Both the position numbers and the translations under genes were made by a program. The notes beneath the pieces are model-generated. The model was given only the letters and a program-made list of their open reading frames with translations. It had not been told where the DNA came from and did not search any database. A stretch of 53,904 nt of DNA from Bacillus sp. M6-12 (GTDB taxonomy: Bacteria; Bacillota; Bacilli; Bacillales; DSM-1321). Below, in pieces: positions 16,412-29,233 of this stretch (its first letter is position 1; every line of letters begins with the position of its first letter). Where the stretch lies: contig NZ_PGVF01000012.1 of NCBI RefSeq assembly GCF_002860285.1, positions 1-53,904 of the forward strand, in the 5' to 3' direction.

Positions 16412-17842
16412 TTACCGCTTTTGAAGCTCTTCAAGCAGCAATTTGTTTACAAGCGGAGGATTGGCCTGTCCTTTTGTCGCCTTCATGATCTGGCCGACAA
16501 GGAAGCCGGTTGCTTTAGCCTTTCCGTTTTTGAAGTCCTCAACCGATTGCGGGTTATTGTCGATTGCTTCTCCAATGATTTTTCTTAGCGTTCCCTCATC
16601 AGAAATCTGAACAAGCCCTTTTTCTTTTACAATCGTTTCAGGGTCTCCGCCATTTTCGATCAGCTCTTTGAAAACAGTCTTCGCGATTTTTGAAGAAATC
16701 GTACCATTTTCAATTAGCTTAATCATGCCAGCAAGCCCTTCTGGAGTTAACGCAATATCATGCAGCTCTTTTCCTTCAGCATTCAGATATGCTGATAGCT
16801 CTCCCATGATCCAGTTAGAAGCCTGCTTGGCGTCTGCCTCTTTTTCAACAACTGCCTCAAAGAAATCAGCAGTTTCCTTTGTTACTGTTAAGACAGCCGC
16901 ATCATATTCCGGCAAACCTAGATTTTCGACATAGCGTTTCTTCCTGGCATCCGGCAGCTCAGGGATTTCTGCTGTGATACGAGCCTTCCACTCTTCATCA
17001 ATATGGATAACAAGAAGATCGGGTTCCGGGAAATAGCGGTAATCATCAGAGCCTTCTTTTACACGCATTAGAAGCGTTTTGCCTGTTGCTTCATCAAAAC
17101 GGCGGGTTTCCTGCTGGATTGTGCCGCCTGCCTGAAGAACCTCTTCCTGGCGCTTCTCCTCATATTCCAAGCCTTTTCGGACAAAGTTAAAGGAGTTTAA
17201 GTTCTTCAGCTCCGTCTTTGTGCCAAATTCCTTTTGTCCAACGGGACGAATCGAAATATTAGCATCACAGCGCAGTGAGCCTTCTTCCATCTTACAATCA
17301 GATACTCCAGTGTACTGGATAATCGATTTCAGTTTTTCTAAATAAGCATACGCCTCTTCAGGAGAAGAGATATCCGGTTCCGAAACGATCTCGACAAGCG
17401 GTGTTCCCTGGCGGTTGAAGTCTACAAGAGAATAGCCGTCGCCAGTATGAGTCAGCTTGCCCGCATCCTCTTCCATATGAATTCGCGTGATGCCGATCTT
17501 CTTTTTCTTGCCGCCTACTTCAATCTCAATCCAGCCGTTCTCACCGATTGGCTTATCGAATTGGGAAATTTGATAAGCCTTTGGATTATCCGGATAGAAG
17601 TAGTTTTTACGGTCAAACTTTGTTTCCTCGGCAATTTCACAATTGAGGGCAATCGCTGCTTTCATTGCATAATCTACCGCTTTTTTGTTCATAACCGGCA
17701 ATACCCCAGGATATCCAAGATCAACTACCGTTGTATTAGCATTGGGCGCGGATCCGAATTGATTTGGGCTGGCCGAGAATATTTTTGATTCTGTTTTAAG
17801 TTCAACGTGAACCTCTAAACCGATTACCGTTTCATAATTCAT
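16412..17842 (-). CDS. gatB: Asp-tRNA(Asn)/Glu-tRNA(Gln) amidotransferase subunit B
   Basis: Subunit of GatCAB that phosphorylates Glu-tRNA(Gln) (or Asp-tRNA(Asn)) before amidation. The cradle domain opens with [18 protein letters not shown]; the [17 protein letters not shown] block is the kinase site, and the C-terminal YqeY-like tail domain (about residues 330-476) ends with [20 protein letters not shown]. The start is ATG at 17842, six bases after AAGGGGTG; a GTG at 17851 lies too close to that site. It follows gatA by 12 bases in the operon gatC-gatA-gatB. Confidence 0.96.
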   Translation of the reverse strand: MNYETVIGLEVHVELKTESKIFSASPNQFGSAPNANTTVVDLGYPGVLPVMNKKAVDYAMKAAIALNCEIAEETKFDRKNYFYPDNPKAYQISQFDKPIGENGWIEIEVGGKKKKIGITRIHMEEDAGKLTHTGDGYSLVDFNRQGTPLVEIVSEPDISSPEEAYAYLEKLKSIIQYTGVSDCKMEEGSLRCDANISIRPVGQKEFGTKTELKNLNSFNFVRKGLEYEEKRQEEVLQAGGTIQQETRRFDEATGKTLLMRVKEGSDDYRYFPEPDLLVIHIDEEWKARITAEIPELPDARKKRYVENLGLPEYDAAVLTVTKETADFFEAVVEKEADAKQASNWIMGELSAYLNAEGKELHDIALTPEGLAGMIKLIENGTISSKIAKTVFKELIENGGDPETIVKEKGLVQISDEGTLRKIIGEAIDNNPQSVEDFKNGKAKATGFLVGQIMKATKGQANPPLVNKLLLEELQKR

Positions 17843-17854
17843 TTTTTTCACCCC

Positions 17855-19306
17855 TTACAGCTGTGGCTTTCGTTTATGGTGGTCAGTTGCCTGCTCATAC
17901 GCATGGGCAACACGGTAAACAGTGCTTTCATCAAAATGCTTTCCAATAATCTGCAGGCCCAATGGCAGGCCATTAGCCATTCCGCATGGGACAGATATTC
18001 CGGGAACTCCTGCAAGATTGACTGGGATTGTTAAAATATCGTTAGCATACATCGTTAAAGGATCGCTTGTCTTTTCGCCAATTTTAAATGCAGGCGTCGG
18101 CGTTGTAGGCCCGATAATAACATCAAATTTTTCAAATACATCTTCAAAGTCCTTTTTAATTAACGTGCGGACCTTTTGGGCTTTTTTATAGTAGGCATCA
18201 TAATAGCCAGAGCTCAACGAGAATGTTCCGAGCATAATCCGGCGCTTGACTTCATCACCAAAGCCCTGGGCGCGGGTCTGCTTGTACATTTCGATCAAAC
18301 TCTCAGCATTGTCAGCCCGGAAACCGTAACGGACTCCGTCAAAACGAGAAAGGTTTGCTGATGCCTCCGAAGAAGAAAGCAGGTAATAAGTTGCCAGGGC
18401 GTATTTGGAGTGCGGCAAAGAAACCTCTTCCCAAGTTGCTCCAAGCTTCTCTAACACCTTTAACGCTTCAAGTACAGAATTGCGCGCTTCTTCACCGACA
18501 CCTTCACCAAGATATTCCTTTGGAACAGCGATTCTTAGCCCTTTAACATCTCCTGTTAAAGAATCAGCAAAACGTGGAACATCCACATGCGCAGAGGTAG
18601 AATCCATCTCATCCAGGCCTGAAATAGCTTCAAGAAGATAAGCATTATCTTCAACAGTGCGGGTGATTGGACCAATCTGGTCAAGAGATGATGCGAACGC
18701 AATAAGTCCAAAACGTGAAACCCTTCCGTATGTTGGCTTTAACCCTACAACTCCGCAATATGCGGCTGGCTGGCGGATTGATCCGCCCGTGTCAGATCCT
18801 AGGGAGAAAAGCAGCTCTCCAGCTGCAACTGATGCCGCTGAGGCACCTGATGAACCACCTGGAACATAATCCAGATTCCAAGGATTCCTGGTTGCCTGAT
18901 AGGCTGAGTTTTCATTTGATGAACCCATCGCAAATTCATCCATATTTAACTTTCCAATAGTTACAGTTTGTGCTGCCTGCAGCCTCTGGACCACTGTTGC
19001 ATCGTAAATAGGATTAAAGTTTTCAAGAATTTTGCTTCCGCTCGTTGTCCGCAAACCCTTTGTGACAATATTGTCTTTCAGGCCGATTGGCAGCCCAAAC
19101 AGAATACCCTTCTGGCTGTCACGTTTTTCATCCAATGCCTTTGCCTGAGCACGGGCATTTTCTTCATCTAAAGTTAAAAATGATTTTACTTTATCGTCTA
19201 CACGGCTTATTGCCTTGTATGATTCCTCAACAAGGTCTGATACCGAAAGCTCTTTTTTATTTAAAAATTCATGAAGCTCTGAAGCTTTATGATCAAATAA
19301 AGACAT
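17855..19306 (-). CDS. gatA: Asp-tRNA(Asn)/Glu-tRNA(Gln) amidotransferase subunit A
   Basis: Amidase-signature glutaminase subunit that releases ammonia from glutamine for transfer to the mischarged tRNA. The Ser-cisSer-Lys triad is visible: Lys77 in GLKDN, Ser152 in GGSSGASAA and Ser176 in DTGGSIRQP. The length (483) is usual. The gene lies between gatC and gatB with short gaps. Organisms of this group lack glutaminyl-tRNA synthetase, so the complex is expected to be essential. Confidence 0.97.
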   Translation of the reverse strand: MSLFDHKASELHEFLNKKELSVSDLVEESYKAISRVDDKVKSFLTLDEENARAQAKALDEKRDSQKGILFGLPIGLKDNIVTKGLRTTSGSKILENFNPIYDATVVQRLQAAQTVTIGKLNMDEFAMGSSNENSAYQATRNPWNLDYVPGGSSGASAASVAAGELLFSLGSDTGGSIRQPAAYCGVVGLKPTYGRVSRFGLIAFASSLDQIGPITRTVEDNAYLLEAISGLDEMDSTSAHVDVPRFADSLTGDVKGLRIAVPKEYLGEGVGEEARNSVLEALKVLEKLGATWEEVSLPHSKYALATYYLLSSSEASANLSRFDGVRYGFRADNAESLIEMYKQTRAQGFGDEVKRRIMLGTFSLSSGYYDAYYKKAQKVRTLIKKDFEDVFEKFDVIIGPTTPTPAFKIGEKTSDPLTMYANDILTIPVNLAGVPGISVPCGMANGLPLGLQIIGKHFDESTVYRVAHAYEQATDHHKRKPQL

Positions 19307-19318
19307 AGTTACCCCTCC

Positions 19319-19609
19319 CTACTCCAAAATCGATGGTACCCGGACATATCCATCCTTGCTGTCCGGCGCATTCTTAAGCACCTCTTCAATAGGCAGACCT
19401 TCTTTTGCCTTGTCTTCCCGCAGTACATTTTTCATATTTAAAACGTGAGAAGTCGGCTCAACGTTATCGGTATCCAGCTCATTTAACTGCTCTGCAAAAG
19501 AGATTATGGCATCCAGCTGCTGGGTGAATTTTTCTGCTTCCTCTTCTGTAACAGCAAGCCTTGCCAAATGGGCCACATGCTTTACCTGATCAATTGAAAT
19601 TCGCGACAT
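19319..19609 (-). CDS. gatC: Asp-tRNA(Asn)/Glu-tRNA(Gln) amidotransferase subunit C
   Basis: Small linker subunit of 96 residues that wraps around GatA and GatB and stabilises them. Typical blocks are [19 protein letters not shown], the [19 protein letters not shown] segment, and a C-terminus reading YVRVPSILE. First gene of the gatCAB operon; the start ATG at 19609 has GGAGGTG four to five bases upstream. Confidence 0.95.
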   Translation of the reverse strand: MSRISIDQVKHVAHLARLAVTEEEAEKFTQQLDAIISFAEQLNELDTDNVEPTSHVLNMKNVLREDKAKEGLPIEEVLKNAPDSKDGYVRVPSILE

Positions 19610-19713
19610 TCATTCCACCTCCGATTCAAATCTTCAAACTAAGACATAATATACTGATAATATCAAAGTTTGACGGTTTAACGCAATAAAAGTTCCGCGA
19701 CAATAGCCCCTGC

Positions 19714-20202
19714 TTATGCTTTCAGCAGCCATGCCCTTAGTGAATCTGCGGCAGCCATGACTTGTTTTAGATTTGCCTCATCACTCATTGTTTCACGGCT
19801 ATGCCTCAATACCGGCCTGACGCTTTCTACGGACCGGCCCAGCTTATTCATCCATTGATACCTGGGAACCATCCAAAGATGGAAATGGTGCGTTGTATCC
19901 TCATTGTAAAAGTAGTAGACATGTTCAACTCCAAGTACTTCCCTTTGAGCCATTCGAAGCTTGCGGATTAAGAAAATATACTCCTCGGCTTCTTCATTAG
20001 TCAGTTCGTCCATCGTATAAAAATGCCTTTTCGAGGCTACTATCATCAGACCGGCAATCGGATAAGCAATATCCTGGTGTACATGAAAATGGTTTGTTTC
20101 ATAAATTGTCCCTCCTGTCGCTTCAATCGCACTGTTGGCGACTGCACAGCTTAAGCAGGAGGTCTCTATCTCTCTACCGTCAGCAAACATTATTTTTCTC
20201 AC
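19714..20202 (-). CDS. HIT superfamily protein with HxHxW active-site variant
   Basis: Protein of 162 residues with the histidine-triad fold seen in nucleotide hydrolases and transferases. The active-site strand reads THHFHLWMVPR: His106 and the nucleophile-position His108 are kept, but the third His of HxHxH is Trp110. An N-terminal CLSC pair (Cys16, Cys19) may bind zinc. Other family marks are NHFHVHQDIAYPIAGLMIV and the MDELTNEEAEEY helix. The start is GTG at 20202 with GAGGGA four bases upstream. It stands alone upstream of gatC. Substrate unknown; dinucleotide polyphosphates are one possibility. Confidence 0.8.
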   Translation of the reverse strand: MRKIMFADGREIETSCLSCAVANSAIEATGGTIYETNHFHVHQDIAYPIAGLMIVASKRHFYTMDELTNEEAEEYIFLIRKLRMAQREVLGVEHVYYFYNEDTTHHFHLWMVPRYQWMNKLGRSVESVRPVLRHSRETMSDEANLKQVMAAADSLRAWLLKA

Positions 20203-20483
20203 GTGGTCCCTCTCCCTCAGCAGTGTATTTCCCCAGCAACTATTATGTATTTAAGCCTCTAATGTCGATTTATTGCTAGAAATGCAGTATTACTCTAGCA
20301 ATATCAGTAACTTATTCCCGAAAAAATAAAAATAACCTCAAATATTGTCCGGGAAATATCCCTATTATTCTACAGATTTACATAAAGATGATTTCTGCAG
20401 GCGCATTTTTCTCCCAATTTTGGCAATAATATTTTCGATATTAGTTTCATATTAGCAATGGCGAAAAGGAAGGAATGCTTGCT

Positions 20484-21698
20484 ATGAATGCCAAATCCAT
20501 TAACCCCTGGCTTGTCATTGCCGGGACTATCATCGTCCAGATGGGCCTAGGAACAATTTATACATGGAGTTTGTTTAATCAGCCTTTGGGGAGCAAGTTC
20601 GACTGGGATCTCAGTTCTGTTGCCATCACCTTCTCGATTACAAGCTTTTCGTTAGCGTTATCAGCCTTATTTGCAGGTAAACTGCAGGAAAAGTTGGGCA
20701 TCCGCAAACTAATTACCCTGGCTGGGATTGCCCTCGGATCAGGTTTAATCTTAAGCTCAAAAGCCTCTTCTTTGCCAATGCTCTACCTGCTAGCCGGTGT
20801 CGTCGTCGGTTTTGCAGATGGTACAGCCTACATTACTTCATTGTCCAATATAATCAAGTGGTTTCCTGAACGCAAAGGATTGATTTCAGGTATTTCTGTC
20901 TCTGCGTATGGCATGGGCAGTCTGATCTTTAAGTATATCAACGGGGAAATGATAGAGACTGCCGGCGTATCAAAAGCTTTTTTATTCTGGGGGATAATTG
21001 TAATGATCATGGTGGTGCTGGGAGCCCGTCTCTTACATGAAGTTCCTCTAATAGAAAAAGAATTTCAAACCACTCAACTTAAAAGCGACTATACCGTTGG
21101 GGAGATGCTTAGGACCAAAGAGGTTTACCTGCTGTTCCTTATGTTTTTTACAGCCTGTATGAGCGGTCTATATTTAATCAGCATTGCCAAAGATATCGGG
21201 GTTGAATTGGCAGGCCTCAATGTAACGACCGCTGCTAATGCCGTCGCTATGATCGCTATTTTCAACACGGTTGGCCGAATTATTCTTGGCGCACTTTCTG
21301 ATAAAGTCGGCCGTTTGAAAGTGGTTGGTTTCACTTTTATTGTAACCGCAGTTTCTGTGTTGGCGCTCAGTTTTGCTGAATTGAATTATTTTATCTTCTT
21401 CATTTGCGTTGCTAGCATTGCATTTTGCTTTGGAGGAAACATTACAGTATTCCCGGCAATCGTCGGTGACTTCTTCGGCATGAAGAATCACAGCAAGAAT
21501 TATGGCATCGTCTACCAGGGATTCGGCCTAGGTGCATTGTCCGGTTCGTTTATTGCTGCATTGGCAGGCGGATTCAAACCGACTTTTGTCGTGATCGGTA
21601 CCTTGTGTATCATATCGGTGATAATCGCCTTATTAATCAAACCTCCTTCAAAGCGGGAGAGAATGCCAAGAGGAAATCCACAAACCAGATTGGTCTGA
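20484..21698 (+). CDS. MFS transporter, OFA family, YhjX-like
   Basis: Twelve-helix major facilitator of the oxalate/formate antiporter family, closest in appearance to E. coli YhjX, a pyruvate-inducible carrier. Marks include MGLGTIYTWSLFNQPL in helix 1, GKLQEKLGIRK in loop 2-3, VVVGFADGTAYI in helix 4, KWFPERKGLISG in loop 4-5, and LSDKVGRLK in the second half. The ATG at 20484 has GGAAGG about nine bases upstream; ATG at 20475 would add three residues. It is transcribed alone and ends at a terminator shared with rocA. The substrate is probably a small organic acid, by family. Confidence 0.85.
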   Translation: MNAKSINPWLVIAGTIIVQMGLGTIYTWSLFNQPLGSKFDWDLSSVAITFSITSFSLALSALFAGKLQEKLGIRKLITLAGIALGSGLILSSKASSLPMLYLLAGVVVGFADGTAYITSLSNIIKWFPERKGLISGISVSAYGMGSLIFKYINGEMIETAGVSKAFLFWGIIVMIMVVLGARLLHEVPLIEKEFQTTQLKSDYTVGEMLRTKEVYLLFLMFFTACMSGLYLISIAKDIGVELAGLNVTTAANAVAMIAIFNTVGRIILGALSDKVGRLKVVGFTFIVTAVSVLALSFAELNYFIFFICVASIAFCFGGNITVFPAIVGDFFGMKNHSKNYGIVYQGFGLGALSGSFIAALAGGFKPTFVVIGTLCIISVIIALLIKPPSKRERMPRGNPQTRLV

Positions 21699-21727
21699 CA
21701 CTAGTCTTAACAGGAGCAAATCCAAAT

Positions 21728-21757
21728 AAAGAACCCTTTGTAAGACAAGGGTTCTTT
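21728..21757. terminator. bidirectional terminator between OFA transporter and rocA
   Basis: AAAGAACCCTT (21728-21738) and AAGGGTTCTTT (21747-21757) form an 11-pair stem with an eight-base loop, between convergent genes. Confidence 0.8.
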
Positions 21758-21781
21758 AACAATCAATATTTTAAATACCAA

Positions 21782-23329
21782 TTAATACATTTCTGAAGTT
21801 GTTTTACCTTGCATATGCAATGTCAGGTAATCCGGTCCTCCAGCTTTGCTGTCAGTTCCAGACATATTGAAGCCGCCGAATGGCTGATAACCAACAATCG
21901 CGCCGGTGCAGCCGCGGTTGAAGTACAGGTTCCCGACATGGAAGTCTTCACGAGCCTTTTCCTGGTTTTCGCGGTTAGTCGTAATTACCGCTCCAGTTAA
22001 ACCGTATTCTGTGTTGTTGGCAATTTCAAGAGCATGGTCAAAATCTTTGGCTTTTGCAAACGCTACAACTGGTCCGAAGATTTCTTCCTGCATTAAGCGG
22101 GCTTTCGGATCAAGATCCGCAAAAATAGTCGGCTGGATAAAGAAGCCTTTTGAGCTGTCCCCTTCTCCGCCTGCCATTAAGCGGCCTTCTCCTTTACCGA
22201 TTTCAACATATTCCATGATCTTGTTGAATGCATTCTGATCGATAACAGGTCCCATAAAGTGAGTGTTTTCATCAGGGTTACCGACTGTCAATTCTTTGGT
22301 TAATTCAACAGCGCGATTCAATACTTGATCGTATACATCTTCTACGATAACAGCTCTAGAACAAGCGGAGCATTTTTGCCCTGAGAAACCAAACGCTGAT
22401 TTTACGATAGATTGAGCCGCAAGCTCAAGGTCAGCTTCTTTATCGACAACGATCGTATCCTTACCGCCCATTTCAGCGATTACACGCTTCAGCCAGATTT
22501 GACCTTCGTTAACCTTTGAAGCACGCTCATAAATACGTGTCCCAACATCACGTGAACCCGTGAAGGAAATGAAGCGAGTACGCGGGTGATCTACCAGGTA
22601 ATCGCCCACTTCTGCACCGCTTCCCGGCACAAAGTTCAGGACGCCTTTTGGAAGGCCCGCTTCTTCCATTACCTCAACAAATTTTGCTGCTACCACTGGA
22701 GTTGTAGAAGCTGGCTTTAATAGAACAGTATTACCTGTTACAATCGCAGCCACGGTTGTTCCAGCCATAATTGCGAACGGGAAGTTCCATGGGGAAATAA
22801 TGATGCCCACTCCCAAAGGAATATAATCATAGCGATTGTATTCGTTTGCACGGCTTTGAACGGGAATACCATCTTTAAGCTTCAGCATTTGACGGGCATA
22901 GAATTCCAGGAAGTCAATTGCTTCTGCTGTATCCGCATCCGCTTCATTCCACGGCTTGCCTGCCTCTTTTGTCAATAAAGCAGAGAATTCATGCTTGCGG
23001 CGGCGAATGATTGCTGCTGCCTTAAATAGCACGTCTGCTCTTACTTCCGGTTTTACTTTTTTCCATGTCTTAAAAGTTTCATCGGCAATCTTCATTGCCT
23101 TTTCTGCTAATTCACGGTCCGCCTTGGAAACACGGCCGATAACTTCTTCTTTATTAGAAGGGTTTACAGATACGATCTTATCTTCAGTTGAGACTCGCTC
23201 CCCGCCAATCACTAAATCGTAATCCTTCCCTAAATATGATTCTACAGTTTTTAATCCAAGAAGATATTCCTCTTTATTCTCCTTTACAGAAAAATCTGTA
23301 AATGGTTCGTGCTTATAAGGTTGTACCAC
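21782..23329 (-). CDS. rocA: L-glutamate gamma-semialdehyde (1-pyrroline-5-carboxylate) dehydrogenase
   Basis: Aldehyde dehydrogenase that oxidises glutamate semialdehyde to glutamate with NAD+, the last step of proline and arginine breakdown. The fold's marks are present: [19 protein letters not shown], the FTGSRDVG nucleotide loop, the general-base Glu in VIAEMGGKD, and the catalytic Cys in [12 protein letters not shown]. The C-terminus [21 protein letters not shown] is typical of RocA. A GTG start at 23329, preceded by TGGAGGCG, gives 515 residues, the same as B. subtilis RocA; a TTG at 23344 lies within that site. It is single, without rocB or rocC, and has a promoter and a palindrome upstream. 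Confidence 0.94.
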   Translation of the reverse strand: MVQPYKHEPFTDFSVKENKEEYLLGLKTVESYLGKDYDLVIGGERVSTEDKIVSVNPSNKEEVIGRVSKADRELAEKAMKIADETFKTWKKVKPEVRADVLFKAAAIIRRRKHEFSALLTKEAGKPWNEADADTAEAIDFLEFYARQMLKLKDGIPVQSRANEYNRYDYIPLGVGIIISPWNFPFAIMAGTTVAAIVTGNTVLLKPASTTPVVAAKFVEVMEEAGLPKGVLNFVPGSGAEVGDYLVDHPRTRFISFTGSRDVGTRIYERASKVNEGQIWLKRVIAEMGGKDTIVVDKEADLELAAQSIVKSAFGFSGQKCSACSRAVIVEDVYDQVLNRAVELTKELTVGNPDENTHFMGPVIDQNAFNKIMEYVEIGKGEGRLMAGGEGDSSKGFFIQPTIFADLDPKARLMQEEIFGPVVAFAKAKDFDHALEIANNTEYGLTGAVITTNRENQEKAREDFHVGNLYFNRGCTGAIVGYQPFGGFNMSGTDSKAGGPDYLTLHMQGKTTSEMY

Positions 23330-23369
23330 ACCAATCGCCTCCAATATAGAAACTAATCACACATCTTCC

Positions 23370-23398
23370 ATTTTAACTGAAAGTTTATAAGTCTTCAA
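23370..23398 (-). promoter_or_regulatory. candidate sigma-A promoter of rocA
   Basis: On the minus strand TTGAAG (23393-23398) and TAAAAT (23370-23375) are 17 bases apart. The start codon lies about 40 bases after the -10. No -12/-24 element of the sigma-L type, which drives rocABC in B. subtilis, was seen. Confidence 0.5.
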
Positions 23399-23445
23399 TT
23401 ACACAATTTTCTTAAATATAAGATTTGGTGATTATTGGGGGAAAT

Positions 23446-23463
23446 ATGAACAAATTTGTTCAT
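23446..23463. promoter_or_regulatory. 18-base perfect palindrome upstream of rocA, operator candidate
   Basis: ATGAACAAATTTGTTCAT is a perfect palindrome about 48 bases upstream of the -35. Its layout resembles an ARG box (TGAAT - AT-rich centre - ATTCA) with one symmetrical T-to-C change per arm. An AhrC/ArgR-type or another dimeric regulator could bind here. Confidence 0.45.
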
Positions 23464-23663
23464 TACGCTTAACTGTTGCTTCATTTATAGGTTAGGAGAT
23501 TGATATAATCAGTTCTTTTCGGGCTTACCCGGTTACATCCATGCCACTTTCTTCTCGCATCTATCTCTAAATTCCGCTTAATTCAGGCTGGTTTTTCTTA
23601 ATAGCTTCTTTTTCCGCATGAACCAGATTTCCGTACTTTTGCACTTTAACCTGACTTCCTTTC
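23464..23663. other. intergenic stretch, nothing recognised
   Basis: Remaining part of the gap between rocA and camS. No open frame with a ribosome site and no convincing structure was found. Confidence 0.5.
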
Positions 23664-23708
23664 TATATAAAAAGCCCTGCCAGCAGATTTTTCTCTGCGG
23701 CAGGGCTT
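23664..23708 (-). terminator. intrinsic terminator of the pcrB-pcrA-ligA-camS operon
   Basis: AAGCCCTGCC (23672-23681) pairs with GGCAGGGCTT (23699-23708), continued by GCAGA/TCTGC, followed on the minus strand by TTTTTATATAG. Confidence 0.9.
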
Positions 23709-23717
23709 AGCCAGGCA

Positions 23718-24887
23718 CTACTTATAAATATGAACAAACGGCTCCTTTGTATCGGCTTTTCGAACAATCAGAGCTTCCGGCCCATTCACGGAACTAACCT
23801 CTACTTGAACCGAGATATACTCCGGAAAATGTTCCATAACAATCCCGGTTACATATTGGGTAAAGCCTACTGCTTCGGATTTACCATAAAACTGAATCGG
23901 GATGTCTATGCTTAACTCCTGGAGCTGATCTTCAATATAAAAAGCTTTACCCACTACTCCATTAAAGTTTGGAAAATATGTTTCTACATCTTGCTTAAAG
24001 TTCTTAAAGGCTGTTAAATCGTCCCGGTGATTTTTTTCTGCTTCACCTGAAGGGAATAGAACATACTTTTCTTTAACAGATTCCCATCCGCCGATATTCG
24101 AGCTTCCATTATCCACATAAGTATAGGCAAAGAAATTCCCTGGAACAACAGATTTATTTTCTTTCTGTTCAAAAAGTGCAAATGTAATAGGGACATTTTT
24201 TAATTCATCCATATTCCGCATACGCTGAAGCAGCTTTTCCGCAATTTTTTTGCCTTCCTGCTCCATCGTCTTTTGAGGTATCTCCGTTTCAAAGGTAGCA
24301 CCGAATTCCTCTTTTTGATAATAATGGACAGAGTTTAAGGCAAGCCCAATTACGACACCGCCTAAACTTACATTGTTTTTATCATCTTTAAGTAAATAAT
24401 CATGCTCCAAAATATGTGCGAGATAAATCGGATTCTTTGTATTCCTTTCTGCTATGCTTCCTTTTCCAGGATCCAAAGGATTAAGTCCGATATTGTCTTT
24501 TTCTTTCATTTTATTCTCTTTTAACTGTGCCTTTGTATATTGTCGATTAAGCAAAAGCCTTACTGTGTCTTTCTCCAGCATTTGTCCCTCTTGAAACAGA
24601 TACTTTTCTGTATCAAAATTCTCCTGGGCAATGCGAGTCAGCCCCGTTTCAAATTCGTTAATATCGTATCGGGTATTCAAGTTTGCAACCACAAGCCCTC
24701 TCGCCTTTGCAGGTTTAAACGGCGTGATTATCCGATAATATTCATCTGAAATCTTATATTTGGGAATGATCGCTTTCTCCTTTTCTTCATTTGAATCCTG
24801 GACAACCTCATTCCGCTTCTCAAACTGGGGTGCACACCCGGCCAGAAGCAAGAAAAGAGCCAATCCCAGAAAGGAGATTTTTCTCAT
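23718..24887 (-). CDS. camS: CamS family sex-pheromone lipoprotein (YerH)
   Basis: Surface lipoprotein of the CamS family, 389 residues. The lipobox is LLAGC with Cys18. In Enterococcus and Staphylococcus the cleaved signal of this family yields the peptide pheromone cAM373 (AIFILAS in E. faecalis); here the corresponding segment reads ALFLLLAG. The mature protein has the usual TPFKPAKARGLV start and a domain ending PFVHIYK. The gene follows ligA by 12 bases, as in B. subtilis, with AGAGGTG before the ATG. The role of the mature protein is unknown. Confidence 0.92.
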   Translation of the reverse strand: MRKISFLGLALFLLLAGCAPQFEKRNEVVQDSNEEKEKAIIPKYKISDEYYRIITPFKPAKARGLVVANLNTRYDINEFETGLTRIAQENFDTEKYLFQEGQMLEKDTVRLLLNRQYTKAQLKENKMKEKDNIGLNPLDPGKGSIAERNTKNPIYLAHILEHDYLLKDDKNNVSLGGVVIGLALNSVHYYQKEEFGATFETEIPQKTMEQEGKKIAEKLLQRMRNMDELKNVPITFALFEQKENKSVVPGNFFAYTYVDNGSSNIGGWESVKEKYVLFPSGEAEKNHRDDLTAFKNFKQDVETYFPNFNGVVGKAFYIEDQLQELSIDIPIQFYGKSEAVGFTQYVTGIVMEHFPEYISVQVEVSSVNGPEALIVRKADTKEPFVHIYK

Positions 24888-24899
24888 AACTTACACCTC

Positions 24900-26918
<2,019 letters not shown>

Positions 26919-26931
26919 TTAGAGAAAATAG

Positions 26932-29169
26932 TTACTCTTTTGTAATCGGCGCAAATTTGGCAAGCAGCCGTTTGATGCCAGTTGGGCTTGGGAAAGCAAT
27001 ATCCAGCTCCTTGCCCTCTCCTTCACCCTTAACGCTGACAACAGTTCCTATGCCCCACTTTTTATGGGAAGCCTTATCGCCGACCTTCCACCCAATTTCG
27101 TCTCCACCGGTTGAGGAAGGTGCATTAACCGGGCGGCCAACCGCCGCTCCGGCTCTCCTCAGGCCAGACTGCTGTGCAGCCGGGCGGGAGGAGGACATAA
27201 AGCTTGGAGCACTTTTCTTTGGCATCAGGTCCTCCAAAAGATCTTCCGGAATCTCGGCAATAAACCTCGAAACAGGGTTCATATTGGTTCGTCCGAACAG
27301 GGTTCTCATTTGCGCATTAGTAATATAAAGCTCTTTTTCAGCACGGGTAATCCCTACATACGCCAGACGGCGCTCTTCCTCCATCTCTCCCTCATCAATC
27401 AATGAGCGGCTATGCGGGAAGACTCCTTCTTCCATACCCATTAAGAAAACGACCGGGAATTCCAGGCCCTTTGCGGAGTGAAGAGTCATGAGGGTGATTG
27501 TATCCTGTGAAGCAGTGTCGTTGCTGTCCAATTGATCTATATCTGCTACTAACGCCAAATCTGTCAGGAATGCAACCAGGGTTTTATCATCATTTTTTTC
27601 CTCAAAGTTCTTGGTTACGGATAAGAATTCATCAAGGTTTTCCAGCCTGCTTTGAGATTCCAGTGACTTTTCCGCTTCCAGCATTTCACGGTATCCTGAC
27701 TTTTGCAGCACTTCTTCAACAAGCTCGGTCACAGACAAATACTCCTGCATTTGTGTATATCCAGCGATCAGATCCCGGAATTCTCTTGCTGCCTTTGTGA
27801 TTTTCGGGCTGACGCCAATCTGTTCAATTTCCTGCAGAGCCTGATAGATTGACAGATCATTCATCATCGCAAAATCAGCTATTTTATCAAGAGAAGTAGC
27901 ACCGATTCCTCTCTTTGGCACATTGATTACTCGGCGAAGCGAGATATCATCATCAGGGTTGGCAATCAAACGCAAGTAAGCAAGCACATCTTTTATTTCT
28001 TTTCTGTCATAGAACTTAATTCCGCCAACAATGCTGTATTGGATGTTTGATTTCAGCAACACTTCCTCCATTACACGCGATTGTGCATTCGTTCTATATA
28101 GAATAGCGATATCAGAGAACTTCTTATCCCCTTGCCTCACCAGTTCGAGAATTTTTCCGGCTACGAACTGCGCTTCACCCTGCTCACTGTCCGCGCGCAG
28201 ATAGAAGATTTTATTTCCCTCTGCATTTTCTGTCCAAAGATTTTTTGGTTTGCGGTTACTGTTATTTTCAATTACCTTGTTGGCAGCCTGAAGAATCCTT
28301 TTCGTAGAACGATAATTTTGTTCCAGGAAAATCATATTGGCACTTGGATAATCTTTTTCAAACGAGAGGATATTTGCGATATCTGCACCCCTCCAGCCAT
28401 AAATTGACTGGTCAGAGTCACCTACAACACATAGATTCTTGAACCGGGAAGCCATCTGCTTTACTAGCATATACTGGGCACGGTTCGTATCCTGATACTC
28501 GTCCACATGGATGTACTGGAATTTACGCTGGTAATATTCCAGAACCTCAGGCACACGCTGAAATAGATGGATCGTCATCATGATCAGATCATCGAAATCC
28601 AGTGCCTGGTTTTTGCGGAGACGTTTTTGATACTCAGTGTAAACATCTGAAGCAACTTGGTCATAGTATCCGCCAGCATTTTTACTATATTCTTCCGGAG
28701 TGATCAGTTCGTTCTTTGCTGAGCTGATGGACCCCAAAATCGCACGGTAATCAAACTTCTTCGGATCGATATTTTTATCCTTCAGGATTTGCTTGATTAC
28801 AGATTGCTGGTCTGTTGTATCCAGAATGGAAAAATTCCGGTTATAGCCGATTCTGTCAATATCTCTTCTTAAAATCCTTACGCACATGGAGTGGAAGGTC
28901 GAAACCCAGATATCTTCAGCGGCTCCCCCAAGGATTCCTCTGATCCGCTCCTTCATCTCTCGTGCTGCCTTATTTGTAAAAGTAATCGCAAGGATATTCC
29001 AAGGCGCTACTTGCTTTTCGACCATCAAATAGGCGATCCGGTGCGTTAGAACACGTGTTTTTCCGCTTCCAGCACCGGCCATGATCAATAGCGGACCGTC
29101 AGTGCATTTTACCGCCTCCTGCTGCCGGTCGTTTAACCCTGCTAGTAATTTATCACTCAAATATTGCAT
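26932..29169 (-). CDS. pcrA: ATP-dependent DNA helicase PcrA
   Basis: Superfamily 1A 3'-5' helicase for nucleotide-excision repair and removal of stalled polymerases and RecA filaments. Walker A is AGAGSGKT (residues 31-38), Walker B is in HVDEYQDTN, followed by [16 protein letters not shown] and the [10 protein letters not shown] motif; VI is [14 protein letters not shown]-terminal Tudor-like segment, [20 protein letters not shown], binds RNA polymerase in relatives. The 745 residues are usual. The operon is pcrB-pcrA-ligA-camS. Confidence 0.97.
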   Translation of the reverse strand: MQYLSDKLLAGLNDRQQEAVKCTDGPLLIMAGAGSGKTRVLTHRIAYLMVEKQVAPWNILAITFTNKAAREMKERIRGILGGAAEDIWVSTFHSMCVRILRRDIDRIGYNRNFSILDTTDQQSVIKQILKDKNIDPKKFDYRAILGSISSAKNELITPEEYSKNAGGYYDQVASDVYTEYQKRLRKNQALDFDDLIMMTIHLFQRVPEVLEYYQRKFQYIHVDEYQDTNRAQYMLVKQMASRFKNLCVVGDSDQSIYGWRGADIANILSFEKDYPSANMIFLEQNYRSTKRILQAANKVIENNSNRKPKNLWTENAEGNKIFYLRADSEQGEAQFVAGKILELVRQGDKKFSDIAILYRTNAQSRVMEEVLLKSNIQYSIVGGIKFYDRKEIKDVLAYLRLIANPDDDISLRRVINVPKRGIGATSLDKIADFAMMNDLSIYQALQEIEQIGVSPKITKAAREFRDLIAGYTQMQEYLSVTELVEEVLQKSGYREMLEAEKSLESQSRLENLDEFLSVTKNFEEKNDDKTLVAFLTDLALVADIDQLDSNDTASQDTITLMTLHSAKGLEFPVVFLMGMEEGVFPHSRSLIDEGEMEEERRLAYVGITRAEKELYITNAQMRTLFGRTNMNPVSRFIAEIPEDLLEDLMPKKSAPSFMSSSRPAAQQSGLRRAGAAVGRPVNAPSSTGGDEIGWKVGDKASHKKWGIGTVVSVKGEGEGKELDIAFPSPTGIKRLLAKFAPITKE

Positions 29170-29233
29170 ATTACCACCACCATATCAGAACATTTGTTCC
29201 GTTAATTATACTAAAAATCTTTTATTATTACAT

